From positions 31,950 through 95,949 of IMG/VR virus record IMGVR_UViG_3300021375_000014: a stretch of DNA of 64,000 nucleotides. The stretch is one strand, 5' to 3'. The notes under the pieces were generated by a model that did no database searches, was not told the DNA's origin, and was given only the letters and a program-made list of their open reading frames with translations. Origin of the DNA: a virus. Both the position numbers and the translations under genes were made by a program. This document shows, piece by piece, positions 37,601 to 45,414 of the stretch (position 1 is its first letter; the number at the start of each line of letters is the position of its first letter).

Positions 37601-39585
37601 AGTTCATTATATCTGGCAAATTGTTCTGCACTTAGTAACTTACTTAAATCAGTCCCACCTTTTAAAAACCTATGCCAGGAATATTCATCGCCTGGCGCAC
37701 TGTAACTTTTTACAAGTTGCCGGTCTAACGATATTTTTAAATCTAGGATTTGGTCATTAAGACCTGTATATTCGTAGTTATATAATTTTCTACATCTACC
37801 TTTATCAAATATTTCAGATAGTAATTTTCGTGTTTGGGCAGTTTTTGTACCCTGGTCGAAAATATCTTGAATTATTATTTCACGATGCATAGTAACATAA
37901 TATGTAATATCATACGCAGATTTATTTGTAATAATATTATACTTTTTTTGAACAACTCTGGGCACAATACGAATTGCGTATGAAAAGCCTGGATTTTTAG
38001 CTAAAAGTTCATTTTTAACCAACGTTGCTTGAATACAAATATCATAAAGTAGATGAATAATACTAATTCCAGCAGTTGCTTGTCCAATTTGCTGCGCAAT
38101 ATTAAATCCGTTTGCGGCGCGGCGACCAATTTCAGTACTTGCTGAACTTTTATTTGCTAGTTCACTATTCATTTTAGATTGTGCAAATCGTTCTTTGAAA
38201 TCTTTACTAAATTCAATACTATAATTATTTAAATATCCAGTTTGAGATTCTTTATATCCAGTACCTAAGGATGAAGTTTTATTTAATTCCGTGACAAACG
38301 AATTTAATGTTTCATTTAATGTAGGTTTAATATCAAAGGTTAAGTCGTGTTTTGTTGTGTTCACTGTATGTGTAGCAGAAATATAATTTACAGCAGTACC
38401 GGTCAAACTAGTTGTAGTTCCAGTAGCGTTTGTTGTGGTATTGATCTGATTGTAACTAGTAATTAAGAATGGAATAACTTTCACAATCGGTAAAGGTGTT
38501 GAGTTTGTAGGATTGTCGTTGTCATATCCTTTATATGAAATCTTAATAAAATATACTGCAGTACCAATATCTGAATATCCCATAAGATTGGCAAATGTGT
38601 GCAATGTATCATTTAGATCAGTATTGCCGATTTGAATAATATCAAATGAAAGATGTGTATCTATTCCTACCATCTTGGCAACATTTCCATCACCTGTACC
38701 TAAATTCTCCAAAACTAAATTTTCTATGTTAAATTCGGTAGATGTTGCTGTTTGTGCTATAGTTACTTTATCTACATCATTTGCCGGCCATCCGCCTCTT
38801 ATTGTTGTTTCGAAATCTGTTGTATCTCTTGATTCATTAAACTTATTGGCTTCATCTTTTGGAACAATGAATAGTTCTATATGATATGAATAATTTTCAT
38901 AATTATCAAGTTCATTATCCCAAAATATTTCTTGTTCTTCGCCAGCGTTCACCACATCCTTCAATGTAGAGAATTCACCTGCACTAAAGAATCCTTTTTG
39001 GTTTCTTAATTGTTCTATTTCACTTTTTTTAGTATCTGTTTTTATTATGTTAGCACGTTCTTGGTCTACAGGAATGGAATCTGGTCCTAACAAACTACTT
39101 GGTATTGTATCTATTTCGGACGGCTTGCCCAGAGGAGGAGTTGTAATATTGCTAACTGTTACTGGCGCAGCGCCGGCTAGAGATATACCTTTAGTTACAA
39201 TCGCATCATTGAAATAATCAGGCACATCGGCATCACCTTCAAATCTAATAATCGCATTTACTAGTTTTTTACTAATGGCTTGATTGTTCTTTAAATCACC
39301 AAGATCATGATCTGGATCAACACCCATTCGCTGTGAAACAAAATCAATATATGCACCTGTATCATTTTCGCCATACGGCGCCCATCGTGATATTATTTCT
39401 CTTACAGTAGATAAATTATGTTTATCTTGATATGTAATTAAAGTTTTCATCATGGCACGTACTCCCATCTCAGGAGAAGCAAAATTTACAAATTTACCAT
39501 CAGACGGTATCTGCCCATCCCAATTGGTGGCACTTTTTTTTATATTGCCTGGATTATTATTTCTAATACTTAGTACATTAGACAT
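34612..39585 (-). CDS. Giant baseplate hub protein with N-terminal P5-like muralytic domain (1657 aa)
   Basis: The first 120 residues (IRNNNPGNIKKSATNWDG, FVNFASPEMGVRAMMKTLITYQ, TVREIISRWAPYGENDTGAYIDFVSQRMG) match the PRD1 P5-like lytic domain that I know from many phage structural proteins. The remainder is unrecognised: beta-rich parts near 200-450, long helices near 690-860 (QRTRNLMINGE, KKQLEELENIIKAQI), and Ser/Thr/Pro-rich linkers beyond residue 1050. Its place between gp53 and gp5 suggests it takes over roles of T4 hub proteins such as gp27, which I do not see in the window. Confidence 0.6.
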   Translation of the reverse strand: MSNVLSIRNNNPGNIKKSATNWDGQIPSDGKFVNFASPEMGVRAMMKTLITYQDKHNLSTVREIISRWAPYGENDTGAYIDFVSQRMGVDPDHDLGDLKNNQAISKKLVNAIIRFEGDADVPDYFNDAIVTKGISLAGAAPVTVSNITTPPLGKPSEIDTIPSSLLGPDSIPVDQERANIIKTDTKKSEIEQLRNQKGFFSAGEFSTLKDVVNAGEEQEIFWDNELDNYENYSYHIELFIVPKDEANKFNESRDTTDFETTIRGGWPANDVDKVTIAQTATSTEFNIENLVLENLGTGDGNVAKMVGIDTHLSFDIIQIGNTDLNDTLHTFANLMGYSDIGTAVYFIKISYKGYDNDNPTNSTPLPIVKVIPFLITSYNQINTTTNATGTTTSLTGTAVNYISATHTVNTTKHDLTFDIKPTLNETLNSFVTELNKTSSLGTGYKESQTGYLNNYSIEFSKDFKERFAQSKMNSELANKSSASTEIGRRAANGFNIAQQIGQATAGISIIHLLYDICIQATLVKNELLAKNPGFSYAIRIVPRVVQKKYNIITNKSAYDITYYVTMHREIIIQDIFDQGTKTAQTRKLLSEIFDKGRCRKLYNYEYTGLNDQILDLKISLDRQLVKSYSAPGDEYSWHRFLKGGTDLSKLLSAEQFARYNELNGIANKLDNTLSKQSTDLEQKRSDLLKQQNEVFQRTRNLMINGEIGGTQDAAQVMDRYQNIDDSNFGMAELQRLNPDLFATVQREQIASAYQRLVGLKKATLDNLEGKIEDTVSSISNNKKQLEELENIIKAQIGVEVNRLDEANKERQEFNKNVRSELLAPINGISLAEELGADVLMDSNKLDNIEYQSMMDAISLNGITFERDILSNMRNGTVVSSFSSTDQSNISLARSKFNESLNADLSMQKLDMTIKGDPFWVEYYVTEQTKEEKFGNNNTIDDIRGHNGNVNGTNYLMLIVNKADGVDEFDNIKIDNLDIFLYMVKKINSTFSRGQFTQTLHCVRQPIPSNFKSIEVRRGTVEGDGSGGPSGTSVSTFGPNGEFGGIVNRIGGGRGSDPSVFGDPFGTGENDITGIGSNTTGPESGRSGALDPRIVAENAFNTMSGSLSTLATTISESSMPTATQASRLTSLLNEAQMASNYGSTSATESVENVKSLMQDTFGTPAEASIILQELEDSGETVSPELIALLNTQVYDGETVTNPIGVDPSAVVDAMSEIENYNRLNTSSVDEISVRPSDFMTPVVDTVSINNTPPTLIELENANMMLDGSLPLLSTESYTDPTRPILDYNITQLEALDLPDDVVSGYKDAASTRNGIKVRKYIDSLPQDQAELLNSIDSPYVVKTLPYDAPTIATIAATPLKTPREAIIQARIEDAQTQMIAEAGGSYNDLSADEKRHYENLSDAYDAIDEAAQLDPIRNESKLLKINDELDKSIRIYNDRLSGGDSEWSWNEEEAEEKEQLETTVLENISNLDNAYSTPIADRVIVDNTGSVNIMKDMSVLPTKPSDGFLLPIDYLSENEFEITDEHLAQYELAENNWNDFRKGERVNVTIVDSNPAIGTFESNVLTNFENPELAQRYGIDTTPLQEGEVIASDDPRYSQWNTSNLDMIRNQIASELPLVTTVLTMKSNSQDVVSTKDSTEIKLDIAINDFVLLEGQGE

Positions 39586-39587
39586 TT

Positions 39588-39878
39588 TTAGCCCATTCTA
39601 TCTATGTTAGTTTTTTTAGGAATACGTATGACTTTACCCGCGATAAAGTCATTAATTGGATCCTGAAGAGTATCTGGATTACGTAGTGCAAATATCCACC
39701 AATATTTAGATGTGCCATATGTCTCAAAACTTAAAAGATCCGGTCTGTTATCCAATCTTTGTGGAATAGTATACTCAATGTCCATAGGATCTTTAATTAT
39801 ATATCTAGGCTTTTGTATGTCTAAAATTTTATTAAATAGTATTGGAGTATTTCTCCATGGTGATCTATTATCATACAT
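39588..39878 (-). CDS. 53: Baseplate wedge protein gp53-like (96 aa)
   Basis: The sequence RPDLLSFETYGTSKYWWIFALRNPDTLQDPINDFIAGKVIRIP is the conserved core of gp53 relatives, with the paired Trp (YWWIFALRNP) and the DPIxDFxxG end. gp53 links the wedge core to gp6 and gp25. It is about half the length of T4 gp53 (196 aa), the usual state in marine T4-like phages. It overlaps the tube gene upstream by 8 bases and ends 2 bases before the giant hub gene. Confidence 0.82.
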   Translation of the reverse strand: MYDNRSPWRNTPILFNKILDIQKPRYIIKDPMDIEYTIPQRLDNRPDLLSFETYGTSKYWWIFALRNPDTLQDPINDFIAGKVIRIPKKTNIDRMG

Positions 39879-40590
39879 AGCCTTTACCTCTCAAATTTCC
39901 TTTTAAATATTCATCTAATGTAAAATTCTCTCTTATACTTTTAGGAGAATATGTAGACATCAATGAAAATACAAATGTTCCACTTACTGGCATTCTAATT
40001 GTGCCATTTGATGTATTAGTGGTTGCTGGACTTAGTTTCCCTTCAGCCGTCATAACACCGTCTTCTACTTGTCGCTGCTCCATTCTTTCTAACACATCAG
40101 CCATATCCATCTGCGCAACGCCGCCTAATTTTGAATTTCCAGTATTTTCATTTTCTATTTCGATATAAGATACATCAGCATCCAAGTTGTATGTAAAATC
40201 AGTTAACACAACAGGAACATTTTGAAATATACCGTGTGCATTAAATCTAAGAACCGGTGGTGGTAATCCTCTATTTTTATCCATTTTACCAAATCTCATT
40301 TTCATCGAACCTCTAAAAAAATCTAACGCCTGTAAAATGTAAGACGCTTGGGTTTTATTCTCAATTAGTATAGGAGCAGTAACGGAAAAAGATGCATTAC
40401 TACTAGATTCAAAAAATGCTTGTTGAAAATTGGAATGTGTTGTGGCCGCTTGTGAATAATTTGTATTAATAATATTAGAAATTGTAGGCGTATAAGGAAA
40501 GTAAAACTTAGTTATTCCACTCTCTTTCAAACGACCACTTGGGTCAATGATATTCACCGGTTGCTGTTCACTGTATGGATTATACGCCAT
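39871..40590 (-). CDS. Baseplate tail-tube initiator, gp48/gp54 type (239 aa)
   Basis: The core (KFYFPYTPTISNIINTNY, THSNFQQAFFESSSNASFSVTAPILIENKTQASYILQALDFFRGSMKMRFG, GLPPPVLRFNAHGIFQNVPVVLTDFTY) has the features of tube-like proteins that sit on the hub and start tube growth. I cannot separate gp48 from gp54 by eye, hence no symbol. It is first in the hub transcript; a late promoter element (40615-40624) lies 25 bases upstream and a CCTAGGAGAAATAG ribosome-binding region precedes the ATG. Confidence 0.78.
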   Translation of the reverse strand: MAYNPYSEQQPVNIIDPSGRLKESGITKFYFPYTPTISNIINTNYSQAATTHSNFQQAFFESSSNASFSVTAPILIENKTQASYILQALDFFRGSMKMRFGKMDKNRGLPPPVLRFNAHGIFQNVPVVLTDFTYNLDADVSYIEIENENTGNSKLGGVAQMDMADVLERMEQRQVEDGVMTAEGKLSPATTNTSNGTIRMPVSGTFVFSLMSTYSPKSIRENFTLDEYLKGNLRGKGYV

Positions 40591-40613
40591 AACTATTTCT
40601 CCTAGATTACATC

Positions 40614-40649
40614 AGTATTTATCACTGTATAAACTACGTATATTTGAAA
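40614..40649. repeat. Direct repeat A of the strand-switch promoter element (copy 2)
   Basis: This is the second copy of the element at 31042-31077: agtatttatca-NN-gtataaactacgtatattt and an A-run. As at copy 1, it carries a minus-strand late box and is followed by a plus-strand TTGACA promoter. Confidence 0.75.
40615..40624 (-). promoter_or_regulatory. Late-type promoter element before the hub operon
   Basis: Minus-strand TGATAAATAC lies 25 bases before the start of the tube-initiator gene at 40590. Confidence 0.68.
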
Positions 40650-40662
40650 AATATAATATAGG

Positions 40663-40691
40663 TTGACAAATATATAAAAAACGTGTATAAT
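40663..40691 (+). promoter_or_regulatory. Consensus promoter TTGACA-N17-TATAAT before gp55
   Basis: TTGACA at 40663-40668 and TATAAT at 40686-40691 with a 17-base spacer form a perfect sigma70 consensus. The gp55 ATG is 27 bases beyond the -10 box, with TTAGGAGAT as ribosome-binding site. Host polymerase should therefore express the late sigma factor early. Confidence 0.9.
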
Positions 40692-40718
40692 AGTAATAAT
40701 TATTAGGAGATTACAAAA

Positions 40719-41609
40719 ATGGCCAGACGGCAGAACTATTTAAACAATCGAGATATGCTAAAGCAAATTCATATTTCAAAATCTAATTTTTCGTGGTTTG
40801 AAGATCGTGATCTATATAATCAATTCGATGTTATCATTGATAATATTTCAGGTGAATTAGATTTAAAAACAGAAATAAATTCATTAATTGATGTTGCAAG
40901 ACAAACAAAAGCAGATCGTATTCAAAAGACAGCGTGGGATTTGAATACCGATAAAAAGAAAAAACAAATTGATTTTGCTGTAGATAAAAATTCATTTAAT
41001 GAAGAAGAATTAGTATTTCGTGTTATGACATTTGAGCATATACCAGATGCACCAGGTAGAAAACTAAATCCCAAGACAGTAGCGGATCATAAAGTTAAAT
41101 TAAACTTTCCACCATTCAAGCATTATATTCTAAGAAATGGCGAAATTGCTGAGGTGGGCATATCACATTTCAATAAAGATAAAGAATTTGACTTGACATC
41201 TGGCAAGATTACTGCTACGTTAGCAAATATGTATATCAAACTGGTAGAACGCTATTCGCAGCGTGGCAACTGGCGTGGCTATACATATATTGATGAAATG
41301 AGAGGACAAGCCCTGCTACAGTTGACACAGATTGGACTACAGTTTAATGAAGCAAAATCGGATAATCCATTTGCCTATTATACTGCTGCAGTTAATAATT
41401 CATTCACACGTGTTCTTAATATTGAAAAGAAAAATCAAGGTATCCGTGATGATCTATTAGAGAAATCAGGACAGGCACCCAGTTGGACTAGACAACTTGA
41501 ACATGAAATGAAGTCACAGGAACGATGGAAGAAAATTATTAGAACTAATATCACCGACGATCAAATACCAACAGAAACTATTAAAGAGATTTACGCAGAC
41601 GATGAATGA
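40719..41609 (+). CDS. 55: Late transcription sigma factor gp55
   Basis: The central block (YIKLVERYSQRGNWRGYTYIDEMRGQALLQLTQIGLQFNEAKSDNPFAYYTAAVNNSFTRVLNIEKKNQGIRDD) matches the sigma region 2-like domain of gp55, including the aromatic GNWRGYTY that contacts the late box. gp55 directs host RNA polymerase to TATAAATA boxes. At 296 residues it is longer than T4 gp55 (185) because of about 100 extra N-terminal residues. The C-terminus ends in acidic residues but lacks an obvious copy of the T4 clamp-binding tail, so coupling to the sliding clamp may differ. It overlaps gp47 by 8 bases. Confidence 0.92.
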   Translation: MARRQNYLNNRDMLKQIHISKSNFSWFEDRDLYNQFDVIIDNISGELDLKTEINSLIDVARQTKADRIQKTAWDLNTDKKKKQIDFAVDKNSFNEEELVFRVMTFEHIPDAPGRKLNPKTVADHKVKLNFPPFKHYILRNGEIAEVGISHFNKDKEFDLTSGKITATLANMYIKLVERYSQRGNWRGYTYIDEMRGQALLQLTQIGLQFNEAKSDNPFAYYTAAVNNSFTRVLNIEKKNQGIRDDLLEKSGQAPSWTRQLEHEMKSQERWKKIIRTNITDDQIPTETIKEIYADDE

Positions 41610-42615
41610 TAATTTATTCAAGAAATTAGCATACTTTACAGATATACATTTTGGAATGCGAAACAATGCACAGCAACACAATAAAGATTGCAGTGATTTT
41701 GTTGACTGGTTTATTATAGAAGCAAAAGAACGTGGATGCGAAACTTGTATATTCGGAGGTGATTGGCATCACAATCGTGCTAGTTTAAATATATCAACTA
41801 TGAAATATTCAATTGAGAGTTTACGCAAACTCAATAATGCATTTGAAAATGTTTATTTCATCAAAGGCAATCATGATTTATTTTATCGTGAAAGTCGTGA
41901 GGTTAGCAGTGTGGAGTTTGCTAAAGAATTTGAAAATATCACAGTAGTTGATAATACAATTATTAAGGGCGATGTGGCTCTAGTGAGTTGGTTGGTAGGC
42001 GACGAATGGAAGCGTGTTCCTAATATTAAATCCAAGTATATGTTTGGACACTTTGAACTACCTACATTCAAATTAAACGCAATGGTCGAAATGCCAGATC
42101 ACGGTGGTCTGAAGCGTGAAATGTTTGCAAATCAAGACTATGTATTTACTGGTCACTTCCATCAGCGACAAGTTAAAGATAACATCATCTATACTGGTAA
42201 TGCATTTCCACATAATTTTTCTGATGCGTGGGACGATGATCGTGGATGGATGTATTTGGAATGGAATGGTGAACCGGAATTTTTTACTTGGAAAGATGCA
42301 CCAAAATATAAAACTATCAAATTATCACAGTTACTTGATAATCCTACAAAATATCTATTGCCCAAATCAACAATTAAGATTTCATTAGATATCGATATTT
42401 CATATGAAGAAGCAAACTTTATCAAAGATACATTTATTGATACATATTCACTACGTGATGTAACTCTTGTTCCTGTTAAAACAAATGAACATGAAGAAGA
42501 TATGGGAGCAGAAATACACTTTGAAACTATTGACCAAATTGTATTGTCCCAGTTAGCATCACTTGATGGCAGTTTTAATAAGAATGTTCTGATAGAGATT
42601 TATAATGACCTATAA
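41602..42615 (+). CDS. 47: Recombination endonuclease subunit gp47 (Mre11/SbcD type)
   Basis: The metallophosphoesterase motifs are all present in order: DIHFG (residue 12 on), GGDWH, GNHD, GHFE and GHFHQ. With gp46 it forms the nuclease that resects DNA ends for recombination-dependent replication, and in T4 it helps degrade host DNA. Length (337 aa) equals the T4 protein (339). It starts within the end of gp55 and overlaps the SDR-like gene by 11 bases, so the four genes 55-47-SDR-46 are one translated unit. Confidence 0.95.
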   Translation: MNDNLFKKLAYFTDIHFGMRNNAQQHNKDCSDFVDWFIIEAKERGCETCIFGGDWHHNRASLNISTMKYSIESLRKLNNAFENVYFIKGNHDLFYRESREVSSVEFAKEFENITVVDNTIIKGDVALVSWLVGDEWKRVPNIKSKYMFGHFELPTFKLNAMVEMPDHGGLKREMFANQDYVFTGHFHQRQVKDNIIYTGNAFPHNFSDAWDDDRGWMYLEWNGEPEFFTWKDAPKYKTIKLSQLLDNPTKYLLPKSTIKISLDIDISYEEANFIKDTFIDTYSLRDVTLVPVKTNEHEEDMGAEIHFETIDQIVLSQLASLDGSFNKNVLIEIYNDL

Positions 42616-43207
42616 AAAAGTATTAATAACAGGTAATAAAGATTATGGACTTTGTAAAGAAATATGTCATATTTTTGATAGTGTGGATAATATTGATTAT
42701 ACTACTGCTTCTAGGTCAAATGACTGGGAATTAACAAATCAGTCAAATCAAAACAATCTCGCTGATTTTTTTATTTCAGAAGGTTATAATGTATTCATAA
42801 ACAGTTCTGCGATGTGGAAATTTCAGCAGACATTGTTAGCAGAAACAATGTACACACGTGTGGTTGAGGCAAATATTCCTGCATATTTTATACATATAGG
42901 AAGTACAGCAGATACCGGTGTCAAGGGAAGAACATGGAAATATCCAACTGAGAAAAAAGCATTGAAAAACTATAATAGAGATTTATCGTATATGGCAATA
43001 GGCGGTTCTAATGTTAAAACAACATTGTTATCTCCTGGCAGTTTAACTACTCCAAATGTTATTAAAAAACATCCAGATAGAAAACTAATTGATACTAGAT
43101 ACATTGCTGAAATTATTTTATGGTTGCTTTCTCAGCCGGAATATGTTAATATAAATGAGATTAGTTTAGATCCAATCCAATCAGGAACATTTGCAAGAGA
43201 GAGGTAG
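42605..43207 (+). CDS. SDR-like (short-chain dehydrogenase fold) protein between gp47 and gp46
   Basis: This is a 200-residue Rossmann-like protein. It starts with a KVLITGNKDYGLCKEI nucleotide loop, in which the usual GxxxGxG is degenerate. It has a candidate catalytic Ser100 (IHIGS) and a YxxxK pair at Tyr113/Lys117 (YPTEK), followed by LLSPGSLTTP, the normal position of the SDR PG motif. The order and spacing fit SDR enzymes, so NAD(P)-dependent reduction of a sugar or small molecule is likely. I know no gene here in T4. It is co-translated with the recombination genes. Confidence 0.72.
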   Translation: MTYKKVLITGNKDYGLCKEICHIFDSVDNIDYTTASRSNDWELTNQSNQNNLADFFISEGYNVFINSSAMWKFQQTLLAETMYTRVVEANIPAYFIHIGSTADTGVKGRTWKYPTEKKALKNYNRDLSYMAIGGSNVKTTLLSPGSLTTPNVIKKHPDRKLIDTRYIAEIILWLLSQPEYVNINEISLDPIQSGTFARER

Positions 43208-43214
43208 ATTACTT

Positions 43215-45011
43215 TTGCTAAAAATTAAAAATATAACTATCCGAAACTTTATGAGTGTTGGTAATGTAACACAAGCAATTGATTTAGAACGAGATTCACT
43301 ATCATTGGTTTTAGGTAATAACCTAGACTTAGGAGGTGATGGTTCACGTAATGGCACCGGCAAGACCACACTAATTAATGCACTATCATATGGACTATAT
43401 GGCAATGCATTAACGAATATCAAAAAGAACAACCTTATCAATAAGACAAACAGTAAAGGAATGCTTGTTACTGTTGACTTTGAATTCAATGGCAGCGATT
43501 ATCGTATTGAACGTGGTCGCTCACCCAATGTATTCAGATTGAAACGTGATGGTATTGATCTAAATGAAGTAGAGGATGAAGCACAAGGTGAAATGCGTCA
43601 AACACAGGTAGAAGTAGATTCTATCATTGGCATTTCTCACTCTATGTTTAAACATATTGTTGCATTGAATACATACACAGATCCATTCTTATCATTGAGA
43701 GCAGGTGACCAAAGAGAAATTATTGAAGAATTATTAGGCATTACAGAACTATCACGTAAGGCAGATATACTTAAAGATAATATTAAAATAACAAAAGAAA
43801 AGATCAAAGACGAGGAATATCGTCTAAAATCTATTGAAGATGCAAATCAACGTATTCTAAAATCTATTAAAGATATTGAACGGCGCCAACGAGTATGGAC
43901 AGAAAAGCATAAAAGCGAAATTAGTGATCTTGAAAGTGGATTAAATTCACTATCACATATTAATATTGACGAAGAGATTAAAAATCATACGCTAACTTTG
44001 GAATACAATGAAAAGAAAACTCGTTTAGATGAATCTAAACGTTGGATTACAAGTATTAATACAGATGATGCAAAGCAAGAAAAAGTTATTGCTAAACTAA
44101 AAAACGAAATCAAGTTACTAAAAGAACATACTTGTTATGCTTGTGGTCAAGAAATGCACGATGACAAACAAGAAAGCATTCTTGCATCAAAAGAAGAACA
44201 AAAGCAAGAAGCCACTATGCAATTGCTTGCCAATAATACACAACTACAGGAACACGAATCTGTTATTGCAAGCATTGGAGAACTTGGTACTAAGCCTGTA
44301 GTATTCTATAAAACAGTAAATGATGCATATGAACATCAAAACTCAGTTAGATTACTAGAAGAACAAATTGAACAAAAGAAACTTATGGAAGATCCATACG
44401 AAGATCAAATCAATGAAATGAGAGATAGTGCACTTGAAGAATTGGACTATACAAATATGAACACATTGGTTTCATATCGTGAACACCAAGAGTTTCTTAT
44501 AAAATTATTGACAAATAAAGATAGTTTCATTCGTAAGAAGATTATCGACCAAAATTTAAGTTTTCTAAATACAAGACTACAAACATATTTGGACAAGTTA
44601 GGACTTCCACACGAAGTTCGGTTCCAAAGTGATCTAACTGTAGAGATTACAGAATTAGGTAGAGATTTAGATTTTGATAATTTATCACGAGGAGAGCGTA
44701 ATAGACTTATTCTAGGTTTATCTTGGGCATTCCGTGATATATTCGAATCACTGTATAGCACTATCAATGTATTATTCATTGATGAACTTATCGACAGTGG
44801 AATGGACACCAATGGTGTTGAAGCGTCACTTGCTGTTCTTAAAAAGATGGTCAGAGAAAGTGGACGTTCATTATTCTTGGTATCACACCGAGATGAACTT
44901 GTAGGACGTGTAAGTGATGTATTAAATGTAGTAAAAGAAAATGGGTTCACTACATTTTCACAAGAAACAGAAACACTAGAACCCGGTGTTGAACTAGATA
45001 CAGTCATATAG
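43215..45011 (+). CDS. 46: Recombination endonuclease subunit gp46 (Rad50/SbcC type ATPase)
   Basis: The Walker A loop GSRNGTGKTT, the zinc hook CYACGQ in the middle of two coiled coils, an ABC signature LSRGERNR and a Walker B NVLFIDELIDSGMD are all visible. I choose TTG 43215 (LLKIKNITIRNFMSVGN) because GAGAGAGG precedes it at a normal distance and T4 gp46 aligns from there; the frame stays open upstream to another TTG at 43191, which would overlap the SDR-like gene. No ATG is available nearby. The product works with gp47 on DNA ends. Confidence 0.94.
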   Translation: MLKIKNITIRNFMSVGNVTQAIDLERDSLSLVLGNNLDLGGDGSRNGTGKTTLINALSYGLYGNALTNIKKNNLINKTNSKGMLVTVDFEFNGSDYRIERGRSPNVFRLKRDGIDLNEVEDEAQGEMRQTQVEVDSIIGISHSMFKHIVALNTYTDPFLSLRAGDQREIIEELLGITELSRKADILKDNIKITKEKIKDEEYRLKSIEDANQRILKSIKDIERRQRVWTEKHKSEISDLESGLNSLSHINIDEEIKNHTLTLEYNEKKTRLDESKRWITSINTDDAKQEKVIAKLKNEIKLLKEHTCYACGQEMHDDKQESILASKEEQKQEATMQLLANNTQLQEHESVIASIGELGTKPVVFYKTVNDAYEHQNSVRLLEEQIEQKKLMEDPYEDQINEMRDSALEELDYTNMNTLVSYREHQEFLIKLLTNKDSFIRKKIIDQNLSFLNTRLQTYLDKLGLPHEVRFQSDLTVEITELGRDLDFDNLSRGERNRLILGLSWAFRDIFESLYSTINVLFIDELIDSGMDTNGVEASLAVLKKMVRESGRSLFLVSHRDELVGRVSDVLNVVKENGFTTFSQETETLEPGVELDTVI

Positions 45012-45020
45012 GAGAAAATA

Positions 45021-45197
45021 ATGACAAATCATGATCAAATTTTAGAGCAACTTGAAGTATATGTAAAAGAACATACTGCATTCGAAGAAAAGGGTGTTAA
45101 AGCAGCGGCTGCACGTGCCAGAAAAGCACTTGGTGAAATTGGTAAACTAACCAAATCTCGCAGAGCAGAAATTCAAGAAAAGAAAAACAATATGTAA
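45021..45197 (+). CDS. Small histone H1-like (Hc1-like) protein (58 aa)
   Basis: ATG 45021 follows a GGAG site and the gp46 stop by 9 bases; the stop is TAA 45195-45197. The core FEEKGVKAAAARARKALGEIGKLTKSRRAEIQEKK is rich in Ala, Lys and Arg and resembles bacterial/chlamydial Hc1-type histone-H1-like proteins and similar short proteins of large phages. It is likely to bind DNA. It is the last gene of the recombination group. Confidence 0.6.
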   Translation: MTNHDQILEQLEVYVKEHTAFEEKGVKAAAARARKALGEIGKLTKSRRAEIQEKKNNM

Positions 45198-45204
45198 AAG
45201 ATAG

Positions 45205-45233
45205 TTGACATACAAATAAGTATATGATATACT
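45205..45233 (+). promoter_or_regulatory. Promoter TTGACA-N17-TATACT of a small RNA
   Basis: TTGACA at 45205-45210 and TATACT at 45228-45233, 17 bases apart, start just after the Hc1-like stop. About 110 bases further on is a strong terminator with no coding sequence between, so the product is probably a small RNA. Confidence 0.82.
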
Positions 45234-45239
45234 TAACTC

Positions 45240-45351
45240 ATACATAAAAAGATAGATTGTTACCCTCTCAACTCTCATTACAACTACTTTTTATGTCATT
45301 CTCTGTGTAACAGAGAGATAAAACCCAGTACTAATTAGTACTGGGTTTTTA
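45240..45351 (+). ncRNA. Probable phage small RNA (about 110 nt)
   Basis: The interval is bounded by a near-consensus promoter (45205-45233) and an intrinsic terminator (45321-45351). It has no plausible reading frame. It holds an unpaired pyrimidine-rich stretch (taccctctcaactctc, 45261-45276), which looks like an anti-ribosome-binding-site sequence, and a small hairpin CTCTGT-gta-ACAGAG at 45301-45315. This arrangement is the classic layout of a base-pairing small RNA. Another possibility is a processed leader for the gene at 45415, but the terminator and the separate promoter at 45353 argue against that. Confidence 0.62.
45321..45351 (+). terminator. Intrinsic terminator of the small RNA
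   Basis: AAACCCAGTACTAATTAGTACTGGGTTTTT is a perfect stem (AACCCAGTACTAA with its complement) followed by T residues. It also closes read-through from gp46. Confidence 0.9.
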
Positions 45352-45352
45352 T

Positions 45353-45381
45353 TTGACAATTTTTATATATTATGCTATGAT
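45353..45381 (+). promoter_or_regulatory. Promoter TTGACA-N17-TATGAT, overlapping a late-type box
   Basis: TTGACA at 45353-45358 and TATGAT at 45376-45381 are 17 bases apart. A TGATAAATAT late-type box (45378-45387) overlaps the -10 region and is 28 bases before the ATG at 45415, so this gene may be read both early and late. Confidence 0.75.
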
Positions 45382-45414
45382 AAATATATAATAAAACTAG
45401 TAGAGGAAAAATTT

